A stretch of 64,000 bases of DNA. Source: Tectiglobus sp965247245 (lineage in GTDB: Bacteria; Pseudomonadota; Alphaproteobacteria; Rhizobiales; Hyphomicrobiaceae). Below the pieces are notes generated by a model. It was not told the DNA's origin. It ran no database searches and saw only the letters and a list, made by a program, of their open reading frames with translations. A program made the position numbers and the translations under genes. Location: positions 558,001 to 622,000 of the forward strand of contig CBDFGV010000003.1 in the NCBI GenBank assembly GCA_965247245.1. Reading direction: 5' to 3'. Position 1 is the stretch's first letter. Each line of letters starts with the position of its first letter. Positions 36,959-45,909 of the stretch are shown piece after piece.

Positions 36959-37971
36959 GCCCTGACCTCCGCTCTCTCCCGACACGTCGAGAAAAACTCC
37001 GTCAGACCGGCCAGAACGTCATTGGGCTGCTCAGAGGTGCACAACCGCCTGCGCCAATCCTTGGTCTCACCGATCGACAACCGCCCATGATCGAGATACC
37101 AGGCAATATGCTTGCGCGAGTTCCTAAGTCCGAGAAACACGCCATAATGAGACAGCATCGCCTGAACATGCTCCAGGGCAATGCTACCGATCTGCGCAAG
37201 CGCAGGCGCACCCGGATCTGATCCTTCACGCCAATGCCTACTCAGCCGCGCAGGCAGCCACGGGGCACCGTAGGCACCACGGCCAACCATAACCCCATCC
37301 GCGCCAGATTCATCAAGCGCCTGCATGAGGTCATCGAACGAGGCAATATCGCCGTTCACAACAACAGGAATAGTCACCGCATCGCAGACCGGACGCACGC
37401 CCCGCCAATCCGCCTGCCCTTTAAAGAAATCACAGCGCGTTCGGCCATGCACTGTCAGCATTTGCACGCCGCTTGCCTCTGCAATCCGAGCCAGCTCCGG
37501 CGCATTGAGGGAAGAACGGTCCCAACCGAGGCGCATTTTCAAGGTGACAGGCACCGACACCGCATTGACGACGGAGCGTACAATCTCTGTCGCCAAGGGC
37601 ACCTCGCGCATGAGGGCGCTACCGGACTGCTTCCCCGTCACCTCACGAGCCGGACAGCCCATATTGATATCGATGATATCGGCGCCGAGGTCCTCGCAAT
37701 AGCGCGCAGCCTCACCCATCCAGAACGGGTCATGACCTACGAGTTGTATCACAAACGGGTTGAGATCCCGACCCAAGGCTCGCTGACAGACGTCGCGACG
37801 CCCACGCATTAGGTCTGCACTTGCGACCATTTCTGACACGACAAAATCTGCCCCCAATTCGTGGGCAAGCCGACGAAACGGCAAGTCTGAGACCCCCGAC
37901 ATGGGTGCCAGAAGCACGGGATTCGTGACCGCACGGTCTCCGATTTTGATCGTATTCTCTTTCGGCACCAC
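36955..37971 (-). CDS. dusB: tRNA-dihydrouridine synthase DusB
   Basis: 338 aa FMN-dependent enzyme reducing uridine in tRNA. TIM barrel with LLAPMSGVSDLPFRR, the catalytic Cys in MGCPAREVTGKQSGSALM, HGRTR at the FMN site, and a C-terminal helical tRNA-binding domain. Start is GTG at 37971 after AGGCAAAAA. First gene of the dusB-ntrBC operon; coupling of a dus gene to ntrBC is a very old arrangement (nifR3). Confidence 0.95.
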   Translation of the reverse strand: MVPKENTIKIGDRAVTNPVLLAPMSGVSDLPFRRLAHELGADFVVSEMVASADLMRGRRDVCQRALGRDLNPFVIQLVGHDPFWMGEAARYCEDLGADIIDINMGCPAREVTGKQSGSALMREVPLATEIVRSVVNAVSVPVTLKMRLGWDRSSLNAPELARIAEASGVQMLTVHGRTRCDFFKGQADWRGVRPVCDAVTIPVVVNGDIASFDDLMQALDESGADGVMVGRGAYGAPWLPARLSRHWREGSDPGAPALAQIGSIALEHVQAMLSHYGVFLGLRNSRKHIAWYLDHGRLSIGETKDWRRRLCTSEQPNDVLAGLTEFFSTCRERAEVRA

Positions 37972-38103
37972 TTTTTGCCTAATCTTAAGGCAGACATCAT
38001 GAGCGCTTAATTCTTCATCACCAATAGCGTATTGCAGCGCAACCTACAAGTGGGCAATAACGTGATCCGAAACACGTTCACGGGATAGTAAAGGGCACAC
38101 GAC

Positions 38104-39285
38104 GTGACCAACGCAGCTGTTATCGTTGCCGCCGGCCGCGGCTCCCGGGCGACCGCTGCGACGTCGGGCCCGAAACAGTATGAACTTCTAAGCGACAAGA
38201 CTGTCCTGCAGCACAGTATCCAGCCGTTCTTGGATCATCCGTCGATCGACATCATTCAAGTCGTCATCCATCCCGATGATCAACATCTTTACGATCAGTC
38301 CGTTGCATCGGATCCCAAAATCCTGCCGCCGGCGCTGGGCGGGGAAACCCGCCAGGCATCTGTCTTGGGTGGACTGAAAGCACTCGAGAAAGCACAGCCG
38401 GCAAATGTCCTGATACACGACGCAGCCAGACCCTTCCTCTCCCACTCAACGATCGACCAACTCCTTTCAGTGCTGCAAACCTCAAAGGGTGCGATCTCCG
38501 CACTCCCGGTCGCGGATACACTCAAGCGTCAAACTAACAACCAAGCCGCGACGATTGCTGAAACAATAGATCGGTCTGCGCTTTGGCGGGCCCTCACGCC
38601 ACAGGCGTTTGACTATCAAGCCATCCTGTCCGCTCACCTAGCGGCCAGCACCATGGTAGACCGTCCATTTACCGATGATGCCTCGATTGCTGAAGCCGCC
38701 AACATTGAGGTCGCGCTCGTCGAGGGTGACCCACACAACTTCAAGATCACCACGCCTGGAGACCTCGCATTGGCAAGGCAACTTGTTGCAGCCCGTCCGC
38801 TTGAGCCCCGCGTCGGGCAGGGCTATGACGTCCACAAATTCGCCGAAGGCAACCACGTCACGCTATGTGGCATTGATATTCCGCACACCCACAAGCTGGA
38901 CGGGCACTCTGACGCCGATGTTGCGATGCACGCGCTGACTGATGCCATACTTGGCGCGATCGGCGATGGAGATATCGGCCAACACTTCCCGCCAACCGAT
39001 GAACAATGGCGAGGCGCAGCTTCAGACATTTTCCTCAAGGACGCTGTCGCGCGCGTTACCGCCAAAGATGGTCGCCTCAGCAACGTCGATGTAACTATTG
39101 TCTGCGAAGCACCGAAGATCGGCCCGCACCGCGAAACGATGCGCGCGCAGCTGGCAAAGATCTTGGGCATTGATGTGACCCGGGTGGGCGTCAAGGCCAC
39201 CACCAGTGAGCGCCTGGGCTTTACCGGCCGGCGCGAAGGGATCGCCGCCTTGGCTACAGCCACAGTCCTTCTCCGCTCAGATTAG
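38104..39285 (+). CDS. ispDF: Bifunctional IspD/IspF enzyme of the MEP pathway
   Basis: 393 aa fusion. Residues 1-220: IspD cytidylyltransferase (AAVIVAAGRGSRA, KQYELLSDKTV, IHDAARPFL). Residues about 225-393: IspF, MECDP synthase, with zinc-site motif GQGYDVHKF, HSDADVAMHALTDAI and the C-terminal ATTSERLGFTGR. Together they convert MEP to CDP-ME and CDP-MEP to MEcPP; IspE acts between and is not here. GTG start at 38104 with AAGGG upstream. Divergent from dusB by 132 bp. Confidence 0.97.
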   Translation: MTNAAVIVAAGRGSRATAATSGPKQYELLSDKTVLQHSIQPFLDHPSIDIIQVVIHPDDQHLYDQSVASDPKILPPALGGETRQASVLGGLKALEKAQPANVLIHDAARPFLSHSTIDQLLSVLQTSKGAISALPVADTLKRQTNNQAATIAETIDRSALWRALTPQAFDYQAILSAHLAASTMVDRPFTDDASIAEAANIEVALVEGDPHNFKITTPGDLALARQLVAARPLEPRVGQGYDVHKFAEGNHVTLCGIDIPHTHKLDGHSDADVAMHALTDAILGAIGDGDIGQHFPPTDEQWRGAASDIFLKDAVARVTAKDGRLSNVDVTIVCEAPKIGPHRETMRAQLAKILGIDVTRVGVKATTSERLGFTGRREGIAALATATVLLRSD

Positions 39286-39300
39286 GCAAACGGCGCCCGC

Positions 39301-40437
39301 CTAATCTTTCTTAGTGAACTGTGCCACGGCATCACGATCAATCTCGATACCAAGCCCAGGTCCCTCCGGCACTGAAACCCAACCAGACTCGTGCTCGATC
39401 ATACCTTGGATAACCGCCTGCCGAAACGGGTGCTCTGAGCGGTCAAGCTCCAAGAGTGGCTCAATTGGCGTATGCCTTGGCGGCGTATGCGGTAACACAG
39501 CCAACAGGTTCAGCGCAGCTGATAACCCGATACACGTGCCCCAAACGTGCGGGACGTAACGCACCCCGAAGGCGGTGGCCATATCGGCGATCTTCTTGCA
39601 CTCCGAGATGCCCCCTGCAGCGCAGGTGTCGGGTTGCAGAATATCGATCGCCCGGCGATTGAGCACTTCGCGAAAACCCCAGCGCGTAAACTCACATTCC
39701 CCACCCGCAACCGGGATCGGTTGACGGTCCCGCACCTCGCGATAACTATCCAGATCATCCGGCACGACGGGCTCCTCGAACCATCCGATGTCAAGATGCG
39801 CAACCCGGTTGCCAAGTTCCACCGCCTCGACAACATCGAAGCCGTGGTTAGCATCGATCATCAATCCAATGTCCGGGCCAATGGCATCGCGCACCGCCTC
39901 AATGAGTTGGACGTCCGCGTCAACATCAAACCCAATCTTGAGCTTCACGGCGCCAAAGCCTTCACGCACGTAACCCATGACTTCCTCGACGATGTAGTCG
40001 AGCGGGTCACCGTCGCCGCGGCGGTAGGTACCAGTTGCATAGGCTCGTATCGACGTCCGCAGCGGCCCGCCGAGTAGCTGATAAATTGGAGCTTCGAAGT
40101 GCTTGCCTTTGACATCCCATAACGCAATGTCAACGCCGCTCAACGCTGTCACAACCAATCCCTTTTGCCCCTGATCTCGGAATTGGTTGTATAGCGTCTG
40201 CCAGAGCAATTCCGTAGCCAGCGCATCCCGGCCAATCAGCAGCGGCTTGAAGGCCTGGACCACAGCTGCATTGAGCGCTGGGGGGCCAAAACACTCGCCC
40301 CAACCCGATGTTCCATCCTCACAGATGATCTCGACAAGGCAGCCACCACGCACATCAGCCCGGTTGAACGACCACCAGAACGGTTCACTGAGAGGTGCCT
40401 CCAGAACATAAGTACGAACATCCGAAATTCGTTTCAC
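39301..40437 (-). CDS. Enolase-superfamily enzyme, mandelate racemase/muconate lactonizing type
   Basis: 378 aa from GTG 40437, which has GGAGGTG five to six bases upstream. Motifs of the mandelate-racemase subgroup: KLK (Lys165, Lys167), metal ligands Asp195 (DANH), Glu221/222 and Glu247 (GGE), Asp270 and catalytic His297 in PHVWGT. It should abstract an alpha-proton from a carboxylate, most likely a sugar acid or similar; substrate cannot be told. Sits divergently from a MarR regulator and interrupts an otherwise conserved housekeeping order, so it looks like an accessory insertion. Confidence 0.85.
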   Translation of the reverse strand: MKRISDVRTYVLEAPLSEPFWWSFNRADVRGGCLVEIICEDGTSGWGECFGPPALNAAVVQAFKPLLIGRDALATELLWQTLYNQFRDQGQKGLVVTALSGVDIALWDVKGKHFEAPIYQLLGGPLRTSIRAYATGTYRRGDGDPLDYIVEEVMGYVREGFGAVKLKIGFDVDADVQLIEAVRDAIGPDIGLMIDANHGFDVVEAVELGNRVAHLDIGWFEEPVVPDDLDSYREVRDRQPIPVAGGECEFTRWGFREVLNRRAIDILQPDTCAAGGISECKKIADMATAFGVRYVPHVWGTCIGLSAALNLLAVLPHTPPRHTPIEPLLELDRSEHPFRQAVIQGMIEHESGWVSVPEGPGLGIEIDRDAVAQFTKKD

Positions 40438-40460
40438 AGATACACCTCCAAAAAAGTCCA

Positions 40461-40472
40461 TTGCTTACGCAA
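40461..40472. promoter_or_regulatory. Palindrome in the divergent enolase-superfamily/MarR promoter region
   Basis: TTGC-TTAC-GCAA in the 118-bp gap between the two outward-facing genes, 24 bases before the GTG of the enzyme gene. MarR proteins bind short dyads at their own divergent promoters, so this is a candidate operator; the half-sites are short and the assignment is inference. Confidence 0.3.
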
Positions 40473-40555
40473 CACAACGCTTGCCGCGAGTAACAGAATC
40501 ACGGCATGTCGGACCCGAGTCGTTGTATCGCGTCAATCGCGACAAGGGGATTCCG

Positions 40556-41047
40556 ATGAATGTGATGACACCGACACCCGCGGCTAGTCCGCTCGTGCAA
40601 GTCCCAGATATTGCAACAATTGCAGAGGCGACATCCAGTGGCTGCTTGGCTACCCGCGTGCGCCAACTGAGTCGTATCGTAACGCGCATTTACGATGATG
40701 CGCTACGTCCGCTCGGCATTACCGGCAGCCAGTTCACGCTGCTGACACAACTCGGCCAGCAAGACGGCATTACCGCCGTTGAGATTGGTTACACTCTGGA
40801 TATCGAAAAATCGACACTCTCGAGAAACCTGAAGCGCCTGATTGCGCTGGGCCTGATCGAGATGGACCCGCCGGCCGGCCGTCGCGGACGTGGTCTGCAC
40901 CTGACACCAAAGGGTCAGGTCATGATCAAGGAGGCCTATCCGACATGGAGTGAGGCTCAGTCGCGTGCCCTCAGCCTGATGGGTGAGAACAGCAAGGCCA
41001 CCCTGGATAACCTGCTGCAGAACGCCGAGAAGCTCGGCAGCTCTTGA
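40556..41047 (+). CDS. MarR family transcriptional regulator
   Basis: 163 aa from ATG 40556 (AAGGGGATTCCG just upstream); an in-frame ATG at 40481 would add 25 residues. Winged helix-turn-helix: LGITGSQFTLLTQLGQ, ITAVEIGYTLDIEKSTLSRNLKRL (recognition helix), and a basic GRRGRGLHLTPKG wing. Flanking helices for dimerisation. Divergent from the enolase-superfamily gene, which is its likely target. A strong terminator follows. Confidence 0.92.
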   Translation: MNVMTPTPAASPLVQVPDIATIAEATSSGCLATRVRQLSRIVTRIYDDALRPLGITGSQFTLLTQLGQQDGITAVEIGYTLDIEKSTLSRNLKRLIALGLIEMDPPAGRRGRGLHLTPKGQVMIKEAYPTWSEAQSRALSLMGENSKATLDNLLQNAEKLGSS

Positions 41048-41075
41048 CCTCAAATCAACTGAGCATCAGTCTTCT

Positions 41076-41101
41076 AAGGGCGCCACTGAGCGCCCTTTTT
41101 T
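41076..41101 (+). terminator. Rho-independent terminator after the MarR gene
   Basis: AAGGGCGC (41076-41083), loop CACTGA, GCGCCCTT (41090-41097), continuing into a T-run to 41101: an 8-bp GC-rich perfect stem with T6. The clearest terminator in the window; it separates the MarR gene from pncC. Confidence 0.88.
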
Positions 41102-41119
41102 GATGGAAGGCCGCCCCAG

Positions 41120-41623
41120 ATGTTTGACGACGCCAGACGCCAATCTGCTAGCCAGCTCCTCGACACGCTGCAATCTCGCTCAATGATGGTTGCAACTGCT
41201 GAAAGTTGTACAGGCGGCCTCATATCGGCCTTGCTGACAGAGATTCCCGGTTCATCGGCCGTAGTAGAACGCGCCTACGTCACCTATTCTAACGAAGCAA
41301 AGATGCAGTGCCTTGGTGTCGCCGATGAATTGCTGCGCACGCATGGAGCTGTTAGCGAGGAAGTTGCCAGAGCCATGGCGGAAGGCGCACTTGCCAACGC
41401 TGCAGCACAAGCCGCCATGTCTGTCACCGGCATCGCCGGACCAGGCGGTGAAACTCCTGGTAAGCCTGTCGGCCTCGTGCATATCGCAGCTGCACTTGAA
41501 GGGCACCCAACAGTCCACCGCGAATGCCGGTTTGGAGATATCGGTCGGGCTGAGGTTCGGATTGCGACCGTTGATGCTGCTATTGAGCTGTTGATGGCGC
41601 AGCTGCAGGCATCAGGCCAGTGA
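41120..41623 (+). CDS. pncC: Nicotinamide-nucleotide amidohydrolase PncC (CinA C-terminal domain)
   Basis: 167 aa single-domain CinA-C protein: deamidates NMN to nicotinate mononucleotide in NAD recycling. TAESCTGGLISALLT and MSVTGIAGPGGETPGKPVG are the family signatures (catalytic Ser in the first). GGAAGG lies nine bases before ATG 41120. The 3' end overlaps the convergent coq10 gene by 44 bp. Confidence 0.92.
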   Translation: MFDDARRQSASQLLDTLQSRSMMVATAESCTGGLISALLTEIPGSSAVVERAYVTYSNEAKMQCLGVADELLRTHGAVSEEVARAMAEGALANAAAQAAMSVTGIAGPGGETPGKPVGLVHIAAALEGHPTVHRECRFGDIGRAEVRIATVDAAIELLMAQLQASGQ

Positions 41624-42089
41624 CATCGTCAGTCGCCTTACGAGAGCCATAGACACGCACGGCGCGCTGCTCAAAGGCTTCGGCAAACTTCCTAAATGCC
41701 TTGTCAAACAATCCACCGACGAGCAGTTGCAACATCCGCGACTTAAACTCATAGGCAATCTGAAATTGCACCTCGCAGCCCTTGGGTCCCGGTACGAAGC
41801 GCCAATTGTTCTCAAGCCGCCGAAATGGACCATCAATGTACTCGACTAGAATATGATGATGATCAGCGTCGAGCGTTACACGTGAAGTGAAGCGCTCACG
41901 GATAGCTTTGTATCCGCACTCCATGTCGGCCACGAGGACATCGCGCCCCTTATCATCCTTAGATCGCCGTCGGATCGTCAGGGCTTCACAAAGCGGCAGG
42001 AACTCCGGGTATTTTTCAACGTCCGCGACCAGATCAAACATCTGTGTCGGCGTGAAAGAAACAGGACGCTTCGTTGTAAAGGAGTTCAT
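41580..42089 (-). CDS. Coenzyme Q-binding protein COQ10-like (START domain)
   Basis: 169 aa. Polyketide-cyclase/START fold of the COQ10/RatA family: FTPTQMFDLVADVEKYPEFLPLCEA and the hydrophobic pattern WRFVPGPKGCEVQFQIAYEFKS. COQ10 homologues bind ubiquinone and help it function in respiration; RatA was named as a toxin in E. coli, but the lipid role is better supported. Lies 49 bp after lipA, its usual neighbour in Alphaproteobacteria. Confidence 0.88.
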   Translation of the reverse strand: MNSFTTKRPVSFTPTQMFDLVADVEKYPEFLPLCEALTIRRRSKDDKGRDVLVADMECGYKAIRERFTSRVTLDADHHHILVEYIDGPFRRLENNWRFVPGPKGCEVQFQIAYEFKSRMLQLLVGGLFDKAFRKFAEAFEQRAVRVYGSRKATDDVTGLMPAAAPSTAQ

Positions 42090-42138
42090 ATGATCTGCAG
42101 TCCTCGCTCTCAGTTCCCAACTCTGCGCTTACACATAC

Positions 42139-43077
42139 TCATCGACCTGCCTTGCGCGCGGCTTGTAGACGATGAAAATCCTCATCAGCGTGATAGGACG
42201 AACGCGTCAGCGGCGAGGACGACACCAGGAGAAAACCCTTGGCGAGGCCAATACGTTCATAGGATTTGAATTCGTCTGGCGTTACAAAGCTCTCCACCGC
42301 TGCGTGCTTTCGTGTCGGTTGCAAATACTGACCGATAGTCAGAAAATCGACGTCCGCGCTCCGCAGATCATCCATGAGCTGTAGAACCTCTTCACGCTCT
42401 TCACCGAGGCCGAGCATCAGACCGGACTTGGTGAAGATTTCAGGATCGATCTCTTTAACCTGTTGCAGCAGTCGTAACGAATGGAAGTAGCGTGCTCCGG
42501 GGCGGATCGAGAGATATTTCGATGGCACCGTTTCAATGTTGTGGTTGAACACGTCCGGCTTGGCTGCAACCACAACTTCGAGAGCGCCATCTTTCCTGAG
42601 AAAGTCCGGCGTCAAAATCTCTATTGTCGTGCCGGGTGCAGCTTCCCGAATAGCCTGTATGACCTCAGCAAAATGCTGCGCACCACCGTCACTGAGATCA
42701 TCACGGTCAACCGACGTGATCACGACGTGCTGCAATCCGAGCGTGGCAACTGCCGTCGCGACATTCTTCGGTTCATCGTGATCGAGCGGCCCCGGCATAC
42801 CGGTTCTGACATTGCAGAAAGCGCAAGCCCGCGTACACGTATCCCCCATGATCATCATGGTGGCATGGCGCTTCGACCAGCACTCGCCAATGTTCGGACA
42901 GCCGGCTTCTTCACAAACCGTATGGAGGTTGTTCTCACGGACAATAGCACGCGTGCGGGCGTATTCCGGCGAGCCCGGTGCCTTGACGCGGATCCATTCA
43001 GGCTTACGAACAACGGGCGTGTCGACGCGTGCCTGCTTTTCAGGATGCCTGGTGGTTTTATCGACCAGAGTGACCAT
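42139..43077 (-). CDS. lipA: Lipoyl synthase LipA
   Basis: 312 aa radical-SAM enzyme inserting two sulfurs into octanoyl groups. Auxiliary cluster cysteines Cys55, Cys60, Cys66 (CEEAGCPNIGEC); radical-SAM cluster Cys81, Cys85, Cys88 (CTRACAFC); the C-terminal RSSYHAD serine that ligates the auxiliary cluster is present. It matures the lipoyl domains encoded upstream in pdhB and pdhC. Confidence 0.97.
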   Translation of the reverse strand: MVTLVDKTTRHPEKQARVDTPVVRKPEWIRVKAPGSPEYARTRAIVRENNLHTVCEEAGCPNIGECWSKRHATMMIMGDTCTRACAFCNVRTGMPGPLDHDEPKNVATAVATLGLQHVVITSVDRDDLSDGGAQHFAEVIQAIREAAPGTTIEILTPDFLRKDGALEVVVAAKPDVFNHNIETVPSKYLSIRPGARYFHSLRLLQQVKEIDPEIFTKSGLMLGLGEEREEVLQLMDDLRSADVDFLTIGQYLQPTRKHAAVESFVTPDEFKSYERIGLAKGFLLVSSSPLTRSSYHADEDFHRLQAARKAGR

Positions 43078-43195
43078 AGCCCAGCAAATAGCCCATGATT
43101 CTAGTTATCACGCCCATAATATGGAGGCATGACAGGGCTCTAACCATGCTGCAAGCAGTCACATGGCGCTATTGTGAACGATCAAAGGTGAGGCG

Positions 43196-43462
43196 CTATC
43201 GTCCGATAATCCGAGCAATAATGATCACCAGTACGGCACCGATCGTCGAAACTGCGATCTGATTACCCCACGGTCCAAAATCAAACGGTAGGTTCAGCAA
43301 CCCGGCCTGGACCATGGCGCCGCCAAGAAACGCCCCAATGATGCCGACTATAAGATTGCGGATGAGCCCACCGCCGCCGAGCAACTGCCCGGCCAACCAA
43401 CCGGCGATCAGACCATTGATGGCCATCACAATCCACGGTCCATAGGGTCCTAGGTCTTCCAT
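43196..43462 (-). CDS. GlsB/YeaQ/YmgE family membrane protein (copy 1)
   Basis: 88 aa with three predicted spans. Glycine-rich GWLAGQLLGGGGLIRNLIVGIIGAFLGG-type pattern of the transglycosylase-associated (GlsB/YeaQ/YmgE) family; function is unclear, with links to stress responses. ATG 43462 follows GGGGGGATCAAA. Lies 41 bp downstream of a second family member. Confidence 0.87.
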   Translation of the reverse strand: MEDLGPYGPWIVMAINGLIAGWLAGQLLGGGGLIRNLIVGIIGAFLGGAMVQAGLLNLPFDFGPWGNQIAVSTIGAVLVIIIARIIGR

Positions 43463-43503
43463 TTTGATCCCCCCAATTCAGTCTTCAGGCTGAAAAAACG
43501 CCG

Positions 43504-43758
43504 TCACGCAATAATGCGCGCGGCTATAACGACAATCACTGCTCCAATAGTCGCAACGGCGACCTGGGAAAGAAACGGATTGCGGATACCGAGATTGATC
43601 CCAGCCGCATTCAACACAAATCCACCCACAAAAGCGCCCAGAACACCGCTGACCAGATAGCCGATCAGCCCCCAGGATGATGGGCCGACAAGAAATGATG
43701 CCAAATAGCCAGCCAACAAACCGGTCAAACCCATCACAATCAGCGCTTTCCGATCCAT
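43504..43758 (-). CDS. GlsB/YeaQ/YmgE family membrane protein (copy 2)
   Basis: 84 aa, same three-span glycine-rich layout as the downstream neighbour (LLAGYLASFLVG, LIGYLVSGVLGAFVGGF, ATIGAVIVVIAARII end). The C-termini of the two, VSTIGAVLVIIIARIIG and VATIGAVIVVIAARIIA, are clearly related, so they are a tandem duplication. Lies 45 bp after lpd and may be co-transcribed with it. Confidence 0.87.
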   Translation of the reverse strand: MDRKALIVMGLTGLLAGYLASFLVGPSSWGLIGYLVSGVLGAFVGGFVLNAAGINLGIRNPFLSQVAVATIGAVIVVIAARIIA

Positions 43759-43803
43759 AGCTATCCCCCTCGCTGGTTATGTCGTTTGTCCGCTGTGCCG
43801 TTC

Positions 43804-45243
43804 CTACATGTGGATGACTCGTCCATAGGCATCCAGAACACTCTCATGCATCATTTCCGACAATGTCGGATGCGGGAAGACTGTGTGCATTAAGTCTTCT
43901 TCCGTCGTTTCAAGTTGCATCGCCACAACAAAACCCTGAATGAGCTCGGTAACTTCCGCGCCAACCAGGTGCGCGCCAAGCAACTGGCCGGTTTTTGCGT
44001 CAAAGATTGTTTTCACAAGACCATCGGGTTCGCCCAGCGCGATAGCCTTACCGTTCCCTTGAAAAGGAAACCGCCCTACCTTGATCTCATGCCCTGCCTT
44101 CTTGGCAGCTTCTTCGGTGAGACCAACGGAGGCGATCTGCGGCTGGCAGTACGTACATCCAGGAATGCGTTCCTTCAGCATGCCGTGTGCCTTGTGACCA
44201 GCGATCGCTTCGACACAGATCACCCCTTCGTGCTCGGCCTTGTGCGCCAACATCGGCGGACCCGCCACATCTCCGATCGCGTAGATGCCGGCGACATTCG
44301 TCTTGCCGATATCATCGATGACAACACAGCCACGGTCGGTCTTGACGCCGAGCGCCTCGAGACCGAGACCTTCAACGTTTCCGACGACCCCAACTGCTGA
44401 AATCAGGCGCTCCGCACTGATCGTTTCACGCTTTCCGTCAGCCAGTTCAATGCTGCACGTCACGGTATTCGCATTCTTTTCGACCTGGGAAACTCTGGCA
44501 CCCGTTAGGATGCGCATTCCCTGTTTTTCGAATTGCTTTCGGGCGAGCCCCGCAATTTCAGCATCCTCGACCGGCAGGATCTGGGGTAACAGTTCAACCA
44601 CTGTCACTTCGGCCCCCATCGCCTGATAGAACGATGCAAACTCGATCCCAATGGCACCGGAGCCCATAACCACCAACGACTTTGGAAAGTCAGCTGGTTT
44701 CATTGCCTCAAAGTAGGTCCAGATCAACTTTCCATCAGGCTCGATGCCCGGCAACACCCGCGGGCGCGCACCTGTTGCAAGAATGATGTGTTTGGCCTGA
44801 TAGACACCTGCTCCGGCGACGCCCTTTGGTATTGGGTTTTGCGGCTCAACAGCGGGTTTTGATGTTTCGCAAACCGTCACCTGCCCCGGCTTACCGATAA
44901 CGGCTTCACCCCAGATAACATCAACTTTGTTCTTCTTAAGCAGGTAGCCAACCCCGCCGTTCAGGCGTCCGGAAACCCCTCTGGAACGCTTGATGACGGC
45001 TGCAGGATCCGGCCGCGCCTGACCTTCCAGTACAATCCCGTAGTCCTGAGAATGTTGCATGTAGTGGTAGATCTCGGCAGACCGCAGTAGAGCCTTGGTC
45101 GGAATACATCCCCAGTTCAGACAAATCCCTCCGAGATGCTCGCGTTCGATAATGCCTGTCTTCAAACCAAGTTGCGCAGCCCGAATTGCTGCAACGTAGC
45201 CACCCGGACCGGCGCCGATGATGAGGACATCATAATTCTGCAT
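43804..45243 (-). CDS. lpd: Dihydrolipoamide dehydrogenase (E3)
   Basis: 479 aa flavoenzyme reoxidising dihydrolipoyl groups of PDH with NAD+. FAD site IIGAGPGGYVAAI; redox disulphide Cys41-Cys46 in GGICLNWGCIPTK; NAD-binding GSGAIGIEFASFY; C-terminal interface with the catalytic His-Glu pair in FPHPTLSEMMHE. Downstream of pdhABC but separated from it by two small lipoprotein genes. Confidence 0.97.
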   Translation of the reverse strand: MQNYDVLIIGAGPGGYVAAIRAAQLGLKTGIIEREHLGGICLNWGCIPTKALLRSAEIYHYMQHSQDYGIVLEGQARPDPAAVIKRSRGVSGRLNGGVGYLLKKNKVDVIWGEAVIGKPGQVTVCETSKPAVEPQNPIPKGVAGAGVYQAKHIILATGARPRVLPGIEPDGKLIWTYFEAMKPADFPKSLVVMGSGAIGIEFASFYQAMGAEVTVVELLPQILPVEDAEIAGLARKQFEKQGMRILTGARVSQVEKNANTVTCSIELADGKRETISAERLISAVGVVGNVEGLGLEALGVKTDRGCVVIDDIGKTNVAGIYAIGDVAGPPMLAHKAEHEGVICVEAIAGHKAHGMLKERIPGCTYCQPQIASVGLTEEAAKKAGHEIKVGRFPFQGNGKAIALGEPDGLVKTIFDAKTGQLLGAHLVGAEVTELIQGFVVAMQLETTEEDLMHTVFPHPTLSEMMHESVLDAYGRVIHM

Positions 45244-45416
45244 GTTTTAAGCATCTCGTAGCAATGTTTCGAGAAGCCATAGGACACCGCAACTTCAGAT
45301 GTCCAATCGAAAATAGAATGCGAGAGGTTAGTTAGCTCAGGTGCGCCGAACAGAGACGCCGCGCGCAACCCAGATAAGTCCGGGTCATGAGCTGCCCATC
45401 AACTGCAGCTGCAGGC

Positions 45417-45701
45417 CTAAACGTGGCACTGACCGCCGAGATAACTATCAAGTAGGCTGTTGTAGCGTTTGACATCGGCGCGCTGCTTTGCCGAGAGGCG
45501 CGCACCTCTGTTGGCAGCATCTGCCTTGTATTGGATACCACGCGCCTCGTACTTGCGGATCTGGCTCTTCAGCGATTTGCAACCCGCACCACTGGCCAGT
45601 CCAATCCCATCAGGTCCTGCCCCGGGACCGCCTGCACAACCTGCAACGGCGATTGCCACCAAGGCCGTGCCGGGAATGCTCATCAGGTTACGCATCAACA
45701 T
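45417..45701 (-). CDS. Small lipoprotein with paired cysteines (pdh operon, copy A)
   Basis: 94 aa from ATG 45701; the frame is open further upstream to 45803, but that would bury the signal. Lipoprotein signal with lipobox VAGC (Cys22), a Gly/Pro/Ala stretch, then Cys41-x3-Leu-x3-Ile (CKSLKSQI) and a charged helical hairpin ending YNSLLDSYLGGQC with Cys92. Two cysteines 51 residues apart suggest a disulphide. I do not recognise the family. It shares a layout with the upstream neighbour, copy B. Confidence 0.7.
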   Translation of the reverse strand: MLMRNLMSIPGTALVAIAVAGCAGGPGAGPDGIGLASGAGCKSLKSQIRKYEARGIQYKADAANRGARLSAKQRADVKRYNSLLDSYLGGQCHV

Positions 45702-45909
45702 GCCAAAGCCGCTCCGAAATACTCTGCTATCTGATCCGGAAGGTGCACCACAATATTGGGCAGCAGGCAAGCACCCGACATAAGTTAGCAACCAAATCCT
45801 CACAGCTGTGGAAATTTGGCACTACATATCTCGAAAGTCAGATAACCCAGGCCATGGAACTGCCAATGCAGTTGTCCAGGCGCCTGGGTCTCGGGTGCTC
45901 AGCGACGTT

